DNA of 64,000 nucleotides from Hyphomicrobiales bacterium (GCA_900473745.1 UCMW01000006.1:186001-250000); one strand, 5' to 3'; positions 9,408 through 18,783 are shown, numbered from the stretch's first letter. A program made the numbers and translations. The notes: a model not told the origin generated them from the sequence alone.

Positions 9408-9656
9408 TTACGAAGCGTTGGAAACGGTGCGGTTGACGAGGGTCACCGACTTGTCGGCATTGACCTTGTAGATCTCGCGAACGTCGCGGCCGTCACCGTT
9501 GGAGAAGGTGTGGAAGAAGGTCGAACCGGCAGGAGCCTTTTCCAGTTGGACGTTGGCATTGTCATAGGTGATAGAGCCGGGGATCGGCGCGACGGAAGCA
9601 AAGGCTGCCGAACCGGCGATCAGGGAGGTCACTACTGCGGAGATAAGAGTTTTCAT
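9408..9656 (-). CDS. small exported protein of unknown function
   Basis: An 82-residue protein with a clear Sec signal peptide: MKTLISAVVTSLIAGSAAFA with an A-x-A-like cleavage site near residue 20. The mature part of about 60 residues (PIPGSITYDNANVQLEKAPA, TFFHTFSNGDGRDVREIYKV) is small and polar and likely periplasmic. I do not recognise a named family. The start at 9656 was chosen as the signal peptide start; the upstream extension to 9719 is not needed. A long gene-free region lies upstream and should hold its promoter. Confidence 0.7.
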   Translation of the reverse strand: MKTLISAVVTSLIAGSAAFASVAPIPGSITYDNANVQLEKAPAGSTFFHTFSNGDGRDVREIYKVNADKSVTLVNRTVSNAS

Positions 9657-11295
9657 GGCTGTATTCCTTCTGTTAGTTATAGGTTGAGACCGCGCTGGGT
9701 GTTTCGCCGACGTCCACACATCACACGATGTCAGATGGCTGCATCTCAGCCGCTGCCAAACGGGCGCGCGCCATTGGCATTTCAGTTCGACGAAAAGTAT
9801 TTCTGGCTGAGTTTCCGATTTTTCTGTCCGAACGTATCTATTTTTCCTAAATCGGAAAATTTAATCCGGTCAAACGTACATGTTAAGATTGTATTCTTCG
9901 CGTCTGCATGCAGTTCCTATGATCAGATATCAGCAATTCGGTTCTGCATGATCCGAATATACATCGACTGAACAAAGAGGCGTTGCCGATGGTGCGGCCA
10001 CTGTACCAATCTTGCTGAATGCATTTAGGGGAGCCGCTGTTGATAAAGATCAGTAACTACACAGAGCGAGGCTCATCTGTCTCAGGTTGTTTTTGAGAGA
10101 GTTTGCAACTTAGGGTTTCTCGGACTGCGTGCGCGGCGAATTATTCGGGAATAATTCGAGAGCGACGTTTTCGCGAATGCGGCTCTGAATGAAGATGTGG
10201 TTGTTCAGCAACATCTACCAATGTCGAGCAACATCGGGGCTCCGGAGTGATAAATATTTGCTCGGTTTCTGCGCTCTGGCGGACGGCAGGTCCGGTCATG
10301 CTATTAGAAGGGCTGCCTTATAAGTTTGTTGGAGTACGCTATGCCGCGACTTCACAGCCACATTGACCGCCATCAGGCCAGCACATGTATCATCATACGC
10401 CTTGCACTCAAGTCGTTGCGGTTAAGCCTTATGTAGAATTCGGTGTGACGTGGCCGCTCACTCAGCTCTGGATGCGAGGTGACAAATAGGGCGGACATGG
10501 CCGTGTCCGATCCGAGTGTATCGTGGTACGGTCTAGGTCGCGCTTGGAACGGGTTGTCAATTCAGTTTTCTGCCTGCAGCTAGCGCCGGAGCCGAAGCTC
10601 CGGCGCGGGCCAGCGCATGGGGCGGGGGAGGAGGGGCGGCGCTGGCCGTAGATGGTTGGGTTCCATCTGCTAAACACTTTGGGCCACTCTGCGTATCTTC
10701 GCGTGCTCCTTATTGCTGTTGTATTGCCTGGCTTGCGGGCGAAGAGTTCGCTGTGCCTTTGGCCGACGCCGACGCAGAGGCCGCGATCGCCCTAGCCCAA
10801 GCAATTAGAGTTGCGGTGTTGAACCTCGATGGCAGGATTTACAGATATGAAGTAAGCGTGGTTCAGATCACGTCACTCTGAAACATATGGATACAGCTAC
10901 TCTGAACCGCTCCCGGTACCGGCCACTTGATCGCGGCCACAATCCTAACAGCCGGGTGCATTGAACGCGGCGCTCACGTGGGCCACCCTAGCTAAGCGAT
11001 TTCCGCCGTACCATTCCATGCCCCGTCTAACAGTATTTGGGGGTTTCGTCGCGGGGCCGCAAGCGAGCAACTGGCCTTAGTCGGGTTCCATAATTATGCA
11101 TATGCCATTTCACGAGGAATATCGTAGTAAAAACAACAGCGCAGATTAGAACTTGACCGCCAACTCGACTATGGTTGCTGCTAAACGCTTCTACTCAGGC
11201 CAATGGCTTAGGGTATCCGCCCTTACGTTTGACTCGCTTAGATGCGGCAGACCTTACACAGCCGACACCCGTTTTTGACGTCTTCAGTGGCCTCG
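9657..11295. other. 1.6-kb gene-poor region
   Basis: No intact gene is convincing here. A perfect 10-bp hairpin lies at 10583-10606 (see separate entry) and an imperfect palindrome at 10493-10508. A frame at about 10729-10881 ending WLAGEEFAVPLADADAEAAI plus a short tail looks protein-like but has no start and may be a gene remnant. The remainder is AT-richer than the flanks in places (9820-9980) and holds only short frames. Confidence 0.4.
10583..10606. repeat. perfect GC-rich hairpin
   Basis: gcgccggagc and gctccggcgc form a perfect 10-bp stem around a cgaa loop. There is no T-run after it on either strand, so it is not a standard intrinsic terminator. It lies in the gene-poor stretch with no adjacent gene. 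Confidence 0.5.
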
Positions 11296-11544
11296 TCATT
11301 TTGACGCCGCTTCTGAGCGGTTAAGCAAGAGCCGGACCCCTGTGTAGTCCCCGTTCGTGATTTCTACCCCATTGGCAGCATAGGCTGCTTTGATCTTCTC
11401 CTTGGTACGCTCAGTTGCCGATCCAGTGGTCTCAAAGCGATGCACTGTGGAAAAAGCGATTCCCGCATTCTCAGCCAAGTCCCGAACTGACCATTTCAAC
11501 ATCGCTCGAGCGGCCCTGTTTGCTTCCGGAGTCAGCGCAGCCAT
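11296..11544 (-). CDS. small XRE-type helix-turn-helix protein
   Basis: An 82-residue protein with a Cro/CI-type helix-turn-helix in residues 10-45 (ARAMLKWSVRDLAENAGIAF, STVHRFE) and a short tail ending in GDYTGVRLLLNRSEAASK. It is divergent from the LysR gene at 11749 with about 200 bases between. The same divergent layout recurs at 55417/55804 with a related small XRE protein, so the pair seems to be a module. No partner toxin is adjacent. Confidence 0.75.
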   Translation of the reverse strand: MAALTPEANRAARAMLKWSVRDLAENAGIAFSTVHRFETTGSATERTKEKIKAAYAANGVEITNGDYTGVRLLLNRSEAASK

Positions 11545-11748
11545 GACACTTCCAAACTAAATGAATACGGGTGTAGCGAAAACGCTTGACGAGTGGCACC
11601 ACAGCGTCTATGAATACAACCGTAGGCGTAAGCTATCGATTCGTATAGCTGCGCATGCATTTCCGTGTCCGAACGCCCCCGAGTTTTGGTCTGCGACGGC
11701 ATTCAGCCGCCGAGTTCGCGCTCGGTCGAATCGAAGCAGGATGTATCC

Positions 11749-12639
11749 ATGGAACTCCGCCAACTCTCCTACTTCGTAGCCGTTGCTGAGGAACTGCACT
11801 TCGGGCGTGCGGCTATGCGAGTGAACATCGCCCAGCCGGCACTGAGTACGCAGGTCCAGGCGCTGGAGAAGGGGCTTGGCGTTCAGTTGCTGACGCGCTC
11901 GACCCGCAAGGTGGAGCTGACGCGGGCAGGGGAGGTGTTCTATGATCGCTGTATCAGGATGTTGGGGGAGCTGGATCTTTCCGCCGAGATGGCACGGGCG
12001 GCTGGAGGCAGAACAATGCGCGAGATCAGGATCGGGACGATCTATCCGGCAACAACGGGTGTGCTGCCGGCATTCCTGGCCCGGATCGGACGGAAGTTTC
12101 CCGATATTCGCCTACATGTCTCGAATGGCTCGACGGCCGACATCATCCGTCAGCTGGAATGTGGGAAGCTCAATCTCGGCTTCATCCGTCCCGTCGAGAA
12201 CATCGGGTCCTTGCGGTTCTTCTCGATTGCGCATGAGCGCTATCTGCTGGCGGTCCCGATGGGAAATCCGCTTGCATCAAGACAAGAGGTGACGATCGAG
12301 GATCTGAAGGCTGAGAAAATCATCGCGTTCAAGCGGCAGAACCTTTCCTATACCGAGCGCTATTTCACCGAGACCTTCGCGGAGCACGGGCTGAATGACA
12401 ATGTCGCCTATACCTGTGACGACACCTTCTCGCTGATTTCGCTCGTATCCTCAGGCCTGGGTGTCGGCTTTGCGCCTGAATGGACGGGGGAGCTGCCGGG
12501 CCGGTACGTCATCTTGAAAAAGGTGACGGGCATCGATCTGAAGATCGGGCTTGGTGTTGCCTGGAGCAAGGATGATCCGACGGCGGCACGCGATGACATC
12601 ATAGATATTGCCAGGACACTGGGACGGCCGGGCAGATGA
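11749..12639 (+). CDS. LysR-type transcriptional regulator (copy A)
   Basis: A 296-residue LysR regulator: N-terminal winged helix (MELRQLSYFVAVAEELHFG, AQPALSTQVQALEKGLGVQL, VELTRAGEVFYDR) and a periplasmic-binding-protein-like effector domain from about residue 90. It resembles the CatR/CbnR/BenM group by its start and length. I place the start at the conserved MELRQL (11749); a frame open to 11665 adds residues unlike LysR N-termini. It is nearly identical to the frameshifted copy at 55804: about 13 differences in some 246 aligned residues by eye. The effector and target are unknown. Confidence 0.92.
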   Translation: MELRQLSYFVAVAEELHFGRAAMRVNIAQPALSTQVQALEKGLGVQLLTRSTRKVELTRAGEVFYDRCIRMLGELDLSAEMARAAGGRTMREIRIGTIYPATTGVLPAFLARIGRKFPDIRLHVSNGSTADIIRQLECGKLNLGFIRPVENIGSLRFFSIAHERYLLAVPMGNPLASRQEVTIEDLKAEKIIAFKRQNLSYTERYFTETFAEHGLNDNVAYTCDDTFSLISLVSSGLGVGFAPEWTGELPGRYVILKKVTGIDLKIGLGVAWSKDDPTAARDDIIDIARTLGRPGR

Positions 12640-12846
12640 GGGTAGCGGGGTGCTACAGAGCTCACTGCCGCGCCTTCATGCGGAACGCCATGGCCGGGCG
12701 AAGTCGTTACCGCCTGACCCTTGCGGGTCGCTCCGCTCAGGCTCCTTCGGCTTTCCTACTTCGGGCCCCTGACGTGACGAGAATTCCCGCTTTCGCGCCC
12801 TTTGGTCGCCGCGATGCTGAAAGCTCCGATGCTCTTCATTGTCTGG

Positions 12847-12880
12847 CCCGGATCTCGCGCAAGCGCGGCTTTGATCCGGG
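12847..12880. repeat. palindromic element in the LysR 3' flank (copy A)
   Basis: cccggatc and gatccggg form an 8-bp outer stem, with cgcgc-aa-gcgcg nested inside. The same element occurs at 56906-56939 and in worn form near 62102-62131. It resembles the dispersed intergenic palindromes of rhizobia (REP or RIME-like), though I cannot confirm the family. Confidence 0.65.
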
Positions 12881-12935
12881 CGGTCTTCAGCGGCTGTTTC
12901 GGTAAATGGGGGATTGCCGCAAAGTTATCTGGTTG

Positions 12936-13001
12936 TTTGCTGCGCAGTACATATGGACATTTTTGCGGATATGCGCCATAGAATCTATATTTGCTGCGCA
13001 G
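12936..13001. promoter_or_regulatory. candidate operator: two direct repeats of tttgctgcgcag
   Basis: The 12-mer tttgctgcgcag occurs at 12936-12947 and again at 12990-13001, 54 bases apart, just before the AbiEi-like start at 13011. AbiEi antitoxins are known to repress their own operon by binding repeats in the promoter, so these are natural operator candidates. This is inference from position and repetition. Confidence 0.5.
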
Positions 13002-13010
13002 GGAATATCT

Positions 13011-14093
13011 ATGGAAGAGCCCATAGCTTTCGATATGTTGAGTGAGTTGACGGCCAGCCTGAAGGAGGCAGGCGGAGAAATCACGTCCGAGCCTATGTTT
13101 GAGCAGCAGATCGGAAACTCTCGCGCAGATTTCCTTATAGATGCGCGATTTTTTGATGCGCCTCTCAAACTTGTTGTCGAGGTCAAAAGATCGGCTTTTC
13201 CAAGAGACGTCAGGGAAGCAATCTGGCAGCTGAAAAAATACATTGCCGCCATGCCGCCCGGCAATTCCAGAGTTCTTCCCCTATTGATGGCCGATACCAT
13301 TTCCCCAGGTGCACGAGCACTCCTGCGCGAGGAGAAGATCGGTTATTTCGATCGTAGCGGCAGTCTCTATCTTTCGTCCGACAATCTCTTTGTTCTCGTC
13401 GAAAAGCCAGCCTCGAAGCAGCAGGCTCGATCGCTCAACAATCTGTTCGTTGGGAGTCGCGCACAGGCCCTCCATGCCGTCTGGACATTTAAGGACCAAT
13501 GGTTCGGTGTGCATGAGCTGGCCGAGCGGGCATCCGTATCTCCGACAACTGCATCCCAGGTTCTTATCGAACTAGAGCGCCGCGAATGGGTGAACTCCAA
13601 GGGTGCCGGTCCATCGAAGGAAAGGATACTCTCCAACCCCCGCGCGCTGCTTGACGAGTGGTCTTCCTATGTCGCTTCGATCAAACCGAAGCCGCTCCGC
13701 TCTTATTATATGCGGATGACCAATATCGATGAGGCGATGCATGAGATTGACCGCATCTGCGATGAGACGGGAGTTCGCTACGAAATTTCCGGGCTCATGG
13801 CTGGGCAGATCCATGCACCGCACCTCTCGAAAATATCTCAAATCCATTGCCGCATCGATCACGGCGGCGAAAGCCTTCTTCGGAAACTGGGAGCAAAGGC
13901 TGTCAAAGAAGGCTGGAATTTGGCAGTTATAGACTCTAATCCACGCCACGACTTTCTGTTTCGCCAGAGGGTCGGTCATGTCTGGGTCACAGATCCACTT
14001 CAAACTTACCTCGACCTTCTGCAGCTTGACAGCGGTCGCGCAAAGGAACTGGCTGACCACCTTCGGCTGACAAAACTCGCGGGATCCGAATGA
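13011..14093 (+). CDS. AbiEi-like winged-helix protein with a PD-(D/E)xK-like N-terminal region (putative antitoxin)
   Basis: A 360-residue protein. Residues about 25-80 carry a restriction-endonuclease-like pattern: an acidic residue in SRADFLIDARF (D40 or D44), E57-V-K59 in LVVEVKRSAF, then QLKKY like the Q-x3-Y helix of such folds. Residues about 155-205 form a winged helix (FKDQWFGVHELAERASVSPT). The C-terminal half resembles AbiEi-type or transcriptional-regulator C-terminal domains. The stop overlaps the next start in ATGA, so the pair is translationally coupled to a nucleotidyltransferase, the layout of type IV AbiE systems. The frame is open to 12906; I prefer 13011, where AGGGA precedes and the domain begins. 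Confidence 0.65.
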   Translation: MEEPIAFDMLSELTASLKEAGGEITSEPMFEQQIGNSRADFLIDARFFDAPLKLVVEVKRSAFPRDVREAIWQLKKYIAAMPPGNSRVLPLLMADTISPGARALLREEKIGYFDRSGSLYLSSDNLFVLVEKPASKQQARSLNNLFVGSRAQALHAVWTFKDQWFGVHELAERASVSPTTASQVLIELERREWVNSKGAGPSKERILSNPRALLDEWSSYVASIKPKPLRSYYMRMTNIDEAMHEIDRICDETGVRYEISGLMAGQIHAPHLSKISQIHCRIDHGGESLLRKLGAKAVKEGWNLAVIDSNPRHDFLFRQRVGHVWVTDPLQTYLDLLQLDSGRAKELADHLRLTKLAGSE

Positions 14094-15001
14094 CAAAGCC
14101 CCAGATACTGACTGAATACAGTGCCGATGTTACTCGCGACTGCGAGCGCGTCCTGGTTACGCTCTTCAGCGGCCTCGGCCCCTGGCGGGATTCCGTCTTT
14201 CTGGTCGGCGGACTGGCACCGCGCTACATCGTCACCAAGCGGCCGCCTGACGTCCCGCCTCATGCAGGAACCGGCGATATCGATGTCGTCGTCGATCTGT
14301 CGGTCCTCGCCGACACAGAGGCATACCGGACGCTCGAGCAGAACCTCAAGAAAATGGGTTTCGAGCGTGCGCAAAATGACAAGGGCAATAAGGTAAACTG
14401 GCGTTGGCAGACCCTAACCGAGCACGGTGTTCTCGTCATCCTGGAGTTCTTGGCAGACGATCCGAAGCTCCGGGGTGGCGCATTGCAGGAACTGCCGACG
14501 GAAGGAAATGTTTCTGCGGTGAATATTCCTCACGCGTCGCTCGTGTTCGGGCACCACGATCGGATGGAAGTCACCGCTGATCTGTTGGGTGAAAAAGGCC
14601 GCTCGACAGAATCCATCCCCTACGCCGATATCGTGGCATTCACATGCCTCAAGGCGTTTGCCTTTGATCACCGGCGTGAGCGCAAAGATGCGCACGATCT
14701 CATCTATTGCCTCGAACACGGAGAAAGCGGGCTCGCCGGTGCAATCGCCAAATTCCAAGAGGTTCTGAAAGGCAACGATCGGGAGGTCATCGAACGTGCC
14801 CTGACGCTATTGCTCACCCGTTTTTGTGATCCGAAGCCAGACGAAGGCTACCTGCGCGAAGGCAATGTTGCCGTGGCGCAGTTCGAAATTGAAGGTGCTG
14901 CAGACGACACGGAAATCAGACAAGCCCGGATTTTGCGCCAGCGTGACGTCAATGGCATCATGCGAGAGTTTTTAGGCGCGCTAGGTATTGCGTTTAAGTG
15001 A
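14090..15001 (+). CDS. AbiEii-like nucleotidyltransferase (putative toxin)
   Basis: A 303-residue nucleotidyltransferase-fold protein. The core motif is visible: VFLVGGLAPRY with the GG pair at residues 40-41, then GTGDIDVVVDLS with the D-x-D at 63 and 65. The C-terminal half is helical. AbiEii proteins are DNA polymerase-beta-like nucleotidyltransferases that inhibit growth by modifying tRNA or binding nucleotides; here the first gene would be the antitoxin. The overlap of start and stop (14090-14093) fixes the start. A simple DUF1814-like or other NTase function outside toxin-antitoxin biology remains possible. Confidence 0.68.
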   Translation: MTKPQILTEYSADVTRDCERVLVTLFSGLGPWRDSVFLVGGLAPRYIVTKRPPDVPPHAGTGDIDVVVDLSVLADTEAYRTLEQNLKKMGFERAQNDKGNKVNWRWQTLTEHGVLVILEFLADDPKLRGGALQELPTEGNVSAVNIPHASLVFGHHDRMEVTADLLGEKGRSTESIPYADIVAFTCLKAFAFDHRRERKDAHDLIYCLEHGESGLAGAIAKFQEVLKGNDREVIERALTLLLTRFCDPKPDEGYLREGNVAVAQFEIEGAADDTEIRQARILRQRDVNGIMREFLGALGIAFK

Positions 15002-15303
15002 TGCTCGGAGCGCGGAAGCGGATATCACATTCTGATACCATTATTTTCTATGCATGTTTTCGGCAGAGAACAGGGGTTGCGGGTTCGATTCCTTTCAAGA
15101 GGATGAGCATCACTGAAAGCAGGGCATCCGCCCCAAGGGTTCAAGACTGAGCTCGTCACGTCAATAACGCGAGGTCACACAGCTTCTAAGGAGCGGAATT
15201 GGCCTCTAAACCTGTCCCTTGGACGGCATATGGCCCCATCTTTTGAATTACCGTGGCTCGGCGCGCTGGTGGCCGGTTGAAATTCTGATCATTTGCTGAA
15301 AGT
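15002..15303. other. intergenic region
   Basis: About 300 bases between the nucleotidyltransferase and the HPP gene. A sequence like a tRNA T-arm (gcgggttcgattcc near 15079) stands alone without the rest of a cloverleaf. The HPP promoter is probably here. I see no gene. Confidence 0.4.
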
Positions 15304-16482
15304 TTGTGCTTTCAATCGATCGGGAATATTCAATTGCAGTTCTTGCGTTCATTTGGGCCGGCAGTGACTGGCACGGCTCCAATGGAGGCTCTGCGCGCGG
15401 GCCTTGGAGCTTTCATCGGGCTTTGGCTCTCCGGCTATTTCTTGCTGTCTCCCGGCGTCGATCTTGAAAATGGCCTCTACCTCGTCGCACCGCTGGGCGC
15501 GACTGCCGTTCTTGTGTTTGCCGTTCCCAACAGTCCGCTTGCTCAGCCATGGTCGGCAGTCATCGGCAATACGGCCGCTGCTCTTGTTGGCGTGGCAATC
15601 TCACTGTTCATTCACGAACCGACGTTACGGATCGCCCTTGCTGTCTCGATTGCGATCCTTGTGACGTTTATTCTGCGGGCAGTTCATCCGCCTGCGGGAG
15701 CCGTCGCGATGACGGCTGCCATGAGCCCGGAAGCTGTGGAGCATCTTGGTTTCTGGTTCGCGCTTGCGCCAATTGCGACGGGCACTGCAAGCATCGCCCT
15801 GATTGCGATGGCCTATGCCAGGCTGACAGGGCGCCGCTATCCATTTCGTCAATTCGACCAGCAGAACAGGCATGGCACAGCTGACAGGATCGCCGTCGAA
15901 CGGCTGGGCCTTTCCGAAGCTGAGCTAAGCGACATCCTTCAAAGGTATCGACAGTCATTCAATCTCGGCGTTGAAGATCTGGCACGTCTTATCGGTGCAG
16001 CGGAGCTCGAGGCGGCAGCACACCAGACCGGCACTCCAACTGCGGCCGCCATCATGTCCTCGAACCTGATCACTGTGAAGGCAAACACAGATTTGGGCAC
16101 GGTAGCGGATCTCTTCCGGCGTCATCGTTTCACATCGCTACCCGTCGTTGACGATAAGCAGCGGTTTCTAGGCATCATCTTTCAGATGCACCTCATCAGC
16201 CGAGCAAGAGAAGACGCACTTCGTCTTGATCGAGGTCTCATCCCCGCTCTGCGAAGGTTGATCGATCCCGAAAGGGACAAGCCAATACGAGCAATCGACA
16301 TCATGAGCGTCACGGTCCCTCGCGCTATTGCAACAACGCCACTCGGGGCGTTGTTGCCTTTGTTGGGCGATACAGATGTCGATGCGGTTCCCATCCTGGA
16401 ATATGGGAAGCTCATCGGTATCATCACGAGAACTGACTTAATCGCCGCGATGGCCCGAGGAATAGCTCGAGCAGACGTTTGA
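15304..16482 (+). CDS. HPP family membrane protein with two CBS domains
   Basis: About 392 residues. The N-terminal 170 residues hold four or so membrane segments and the family motif HPPAGAVAMTAAM. From about residue 245 there are two CBS domains (AAIMSSNLITVKANTDLGTV; AIDIMSVTVPRAIATTPLGA) likely to bind adenosyl ligands and control transport. Plant chloroplast HPP proteins carry nitrite, and bacterial ones often lie near nitrogen-oxide genes, as here. The start is uncertain: TTG at 15304, TTG at 15334 or ATG at 15382; homologous proteins usually begin close to the LRSFGPAVTG segment, which favours 15334. Confidence 0.85.
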   Translation: MCFQSIGNIQLQFLRSFGPAVTGTAPMEALRAGLGAFIGLWLSGYFLLSPGVDLENGLYLVAPLGATAVLVFAVPNSPLAQPWSAVIGNTAAALVGVAISLFIHEPTLRIALAVSIAILVTFILRAVHPPAGAVAMTAAMSPEAVEHLGFWFALAPIATGTASIALIAMAYARLTGRRYPFRQFDQQNRHGTADRIAVERLGLSEAELSDILQRYRQSFNLGVEDLARLIGAAELEAAAHQTGTPTAAAIMSSNLITVKANTDLGTVADLFRRHRFTSLPVVDDKQRFLGIIFQMHLISRAREDALRLDRGLIPALRRLIDPERDKPIRAIDIMSVTVPRAIATTPLGALLPLLGDTDVDAVPILEYGKLIGIITRTDLIAAMARGIARADV

Positions 16483-16590
16483 TGGCGTCAGCAAGAAGGG
16501 GCCCACACTCGAAACTGCGAACGGCATGAGCATCGGCTGCGGACCGCTCTGTCGTCCGTGCTGCTTGAGGACATCTTAATCTAAGTCGGT

Positions 16591-18783
16591 TCAGGCCCTC
16601 ATCCTTTCTGGGACAATGTTGCTATCGGCAGGTGAGGTCAAACGGAAGCCAAGAAGCAGGCTCTGAAGGGTGGCGCTTTCGCTGGCCAAGGCTGCGCCCG
16701 CAGCGTTCAATTCTTCCACCATGGCCGCGTTCTGTTGTGTCGATTGGTCCAGATGGTTCACCGCGACATTGACCTGCGAAAGACCGACTGCCTGTTCCTG
16801 CGCTGCAATCGCGATGGCGTCCACATGGCTTGCGGCTTCCTGCACGAGCTCGCCAATTGCGGCCAGTCCGGTGCCGGTCTCGGAGACCAGGTCGACGCCT
16901 TGGCGAACAGCTAACTCAGAATTTCCGATGAGTCCCGAGATTTCACGGGCTGCCTGCGCCGAACGCTGGGCCAGCTCCCGGACTTCCTGGGCAACCACAG
17001 CAAACCCCTTGCCGGCCTCGCCGGCGCGGGCTGCCTCGACGCCAGCATTGAGAGCGAGCAGGTTTGTCTGGAAGGCAATCTGGTCGATCACACCGATTAT
17101 TTGACTTATCTGGCTCGATGCCTGCTCGATCTTATCCATCGCAGCCACGGCGTTTCGTACCACTTCACCGGATCGACTTGCTCTTTCGCGTGCGCTCTTC
17201 GTTATGCTTCGGGCCAAATCCGAGCGTTTTGAAGTGGCCGTGACATTGGCTGTGATCTGTTCCAGTGCAGCGGCCGTCTCTTCAAGCGAGGCGGCCTGCT
17301 GCTCGGTGCGCTTCGACAGGTCATCCGATGCCGAAGAGACCTCGGATGCTCCGCCGGTGACGGTCGCCACCGATTGGCCAACGCCGACCAGAGCTTGCCG
17401 CAACTGCACCACCGAGCGATTGAAGTCGTGGCGAAGTTCTTCGAACTGCGGTGCAAAGGCTTCGTTCACCTCGCAAAGAAGGTCACCGGCAGCAAGCTTT
17501 CTCAAGGCCTTCGCCAGTGTGCCGGTTGCCTTGTTCATGCGTGCTTCGGCCTCCGCCTCCGCTGCGATTTGCATGTTAGCTCGGTCGCGTTCGGCCTCAT
17601 CGCGCGCACGCTCTGCCTCCAGTTCCAGTTCGCAATTTCGGATCGCGGAAAGGCGGAAGACTTCTACCGCTTTGACCATATCTCCGACTTCGTCCTTACG
17701 GTCGGCAGATTGCTCGGTAGGTTCGAGGTAACCCTCCGCCAATTTGCGCATCGAATTGACGAGCGCCTTCAGCGGACGACTGATGGTCCCTGCCAGAAAT
17801 ACCGACAAGGCGATGACCAGAATGGCCCCGACGATGCAAAGGATCAGAACCGTTCCAAGCCGAGTGAATGCGGCTGCGGCGATGGCGCGTGCCTCGTTGC
17901 CGAGACGTTCGAGGCTTGCCCTTTCCAGAGCCTTCATTGCGTCAATGCGCTGACTGGCGGCTGCAAACCAGCGATCGGCATTCAAGTCACTGGCCGCTGT
18001 TGGACCAGTCCCGATCAAGGTCGACCGCGTTGTTTCGATCTCCTTGGATGCGGGGATGGATAGCTGCGCCGCGTAGGTGGCTTGCCGTTCCTTCTGGTGC
18101 AGGGCGAGGAAATTATCGATCAGCACATTTTGCGCGCCAGCCATGCGGGCAAAGGGAGCAATGCGCTCGGGGTCAATCTTGCCTGACGTGATGAAGGTGT
18201 TGCCGGTAGCGCGTTCCTGGCCTGCAATCTCCTTTGCCTGCATGAGCAGGTTATAGGCAATCATTTCGGCGGCGATCCTTGAGCCGACACCCTGGAGGGA
18301 TAGTTCCGAGGCCATGCCCGAAAGCTCGCCAATCAGGCCGCTGTAGAAGTCGAAGGACTGTTTTCCGGTGAAGGAAAGGTTGTCGATGGATCGCCTGATG
18401 TCGGCGAGGCTTTTCAATGTATCCTGTGCGAAGGTCCAGCGACGGTTAAGCTCCGCGTTGTCGACGTCCGCCAAGGCATCAGCGAGATCGGGTAATTTTG
18501 CCAGAGCCTCATCCGTCAATTGGCGCGCTGTGAGCAGCGGTTGCTTGCCCGTGCTGCCCTTTGATCCTATATATCCAGCGCTCTGCCCCCGCTCTCCCTG
18601 AAGCACGTGGATCATGTCGCCCATCGCCGAAATGTTCTCGCTCACTTTGACGACGGTTTGCATCTGCTGGTAGGAACGCCACGAGCTCAGAAACTCCATC
18701 GAGGCAAGGGTGAGTGCTGCAACCAGGGGGATCATGATCGCAAGCCAGAGGCGTTTGCTGATTGAAAAGTCGGTGATGCGCAT
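16591..18783 (-). CDS. methyl-accepting chemotaxis protein with nitrate/nitrite-sensing (NIT) domain
   Basis: A 730-residue chemoreceptor. Membrane segment 1 is at about residues 10-28, a large periplasmic helical domain spans about 45-300 with the NIT-type features ([17 protein letters not shown] and a second half with [20 protein letters not shown]), membrane segment 2 at 309-331, then HAMP, and a cytoplasmic signalling domain with the hairpin tip [20 protein letters not shown]. No CheR-binding pentapeptide is seen at the end. NIT domains bind nitrate or nitrite, which suits its place beside the denitrification genes. It converges with the HPP gene. The start at 18783 was chosen as MRITDF; the ten upstream codons have no ribosome site. 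Confidence 0.9.
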   Translation of the reverse strand: MRITDFSISKRLWLAIMIPLVAALTLASMEFLSSWRSYQQMQTVVKVSENISAMGDMIHVLQGERGQSAGYIGSKGSTGKQPLLTARQLTDEALAKLPDLADALADVDNAELNRRWTFAQDTLKSLADIRRSIDNLSFTGKQSFDFYSGLIGELSGMASELSLQGVGSRIAAEMIAYNLLMQAKEIAGQERATGNTFITSGKIDPERIAPFARMAGAQNVLIDNFLALHQKERQATYAAQLSIPASKEIETTRSTLIGTGPTAASDLNADRWFAAASQRIDAMKALERASLERLGNEARAIAAAAFTRLGTVLILCIVGAILVIALSVFLAGTISRPLKALVNSMRKLAEGYLEPTEQSADRKDEVGDMVKAVEVFRLSAIRNCELELEAERARDEAERDRANMQIAAEAEAEARMNKATGTLAKALRKLAAGDLLCEVNEAFAPQFEELRHDFNRSVVQLRQALVGVGQSVATVTGGASEVSSASDDLSKRTEQQAASLEETAAALEQITANVTATSKRSDLARSITKSARERASRSGEVVRNAVAAMDKIEQASSQISQIIGVIDQIAFQTNLLALNAGVEAARAGEAGKGFAVVAQEVRELAQRSAQAAREISGLIGNSELAVRQGVDLVSETGTGLAAIGELVQEAASHVDAIAIAAQEQAVGLSQVNVAVNHLDQSTQQNAAMVEELNAAGAALASESATLQSLLLGFRLTSPADSNIVPERMRA

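Larger units (their letters stand above)
11749..12902 (+). repeat. direct repeat unit, copy A (LysR gene plus 3' flank)
   Basis: The DNA from the LysR ATG through about 260 bases past its stop is repeated in the same orientation at 55804-56963. The match begins at the ATG and not upstream of it. The shared 3' flank includes the block acgtgacgagaattcccgct and a hairpin at 12847-12880. The two copies fall on either side of the whole denitrification region. Confidence 0.85.

Noticed and set aside
15078..15092. tRNA T-arm-like string (gcgggttcgattcc)
   Set aside because: No matching acceptor, D or anticodon arms are found near it and the stem does not pair well, so it is not called as a tRNA or an attachment site.
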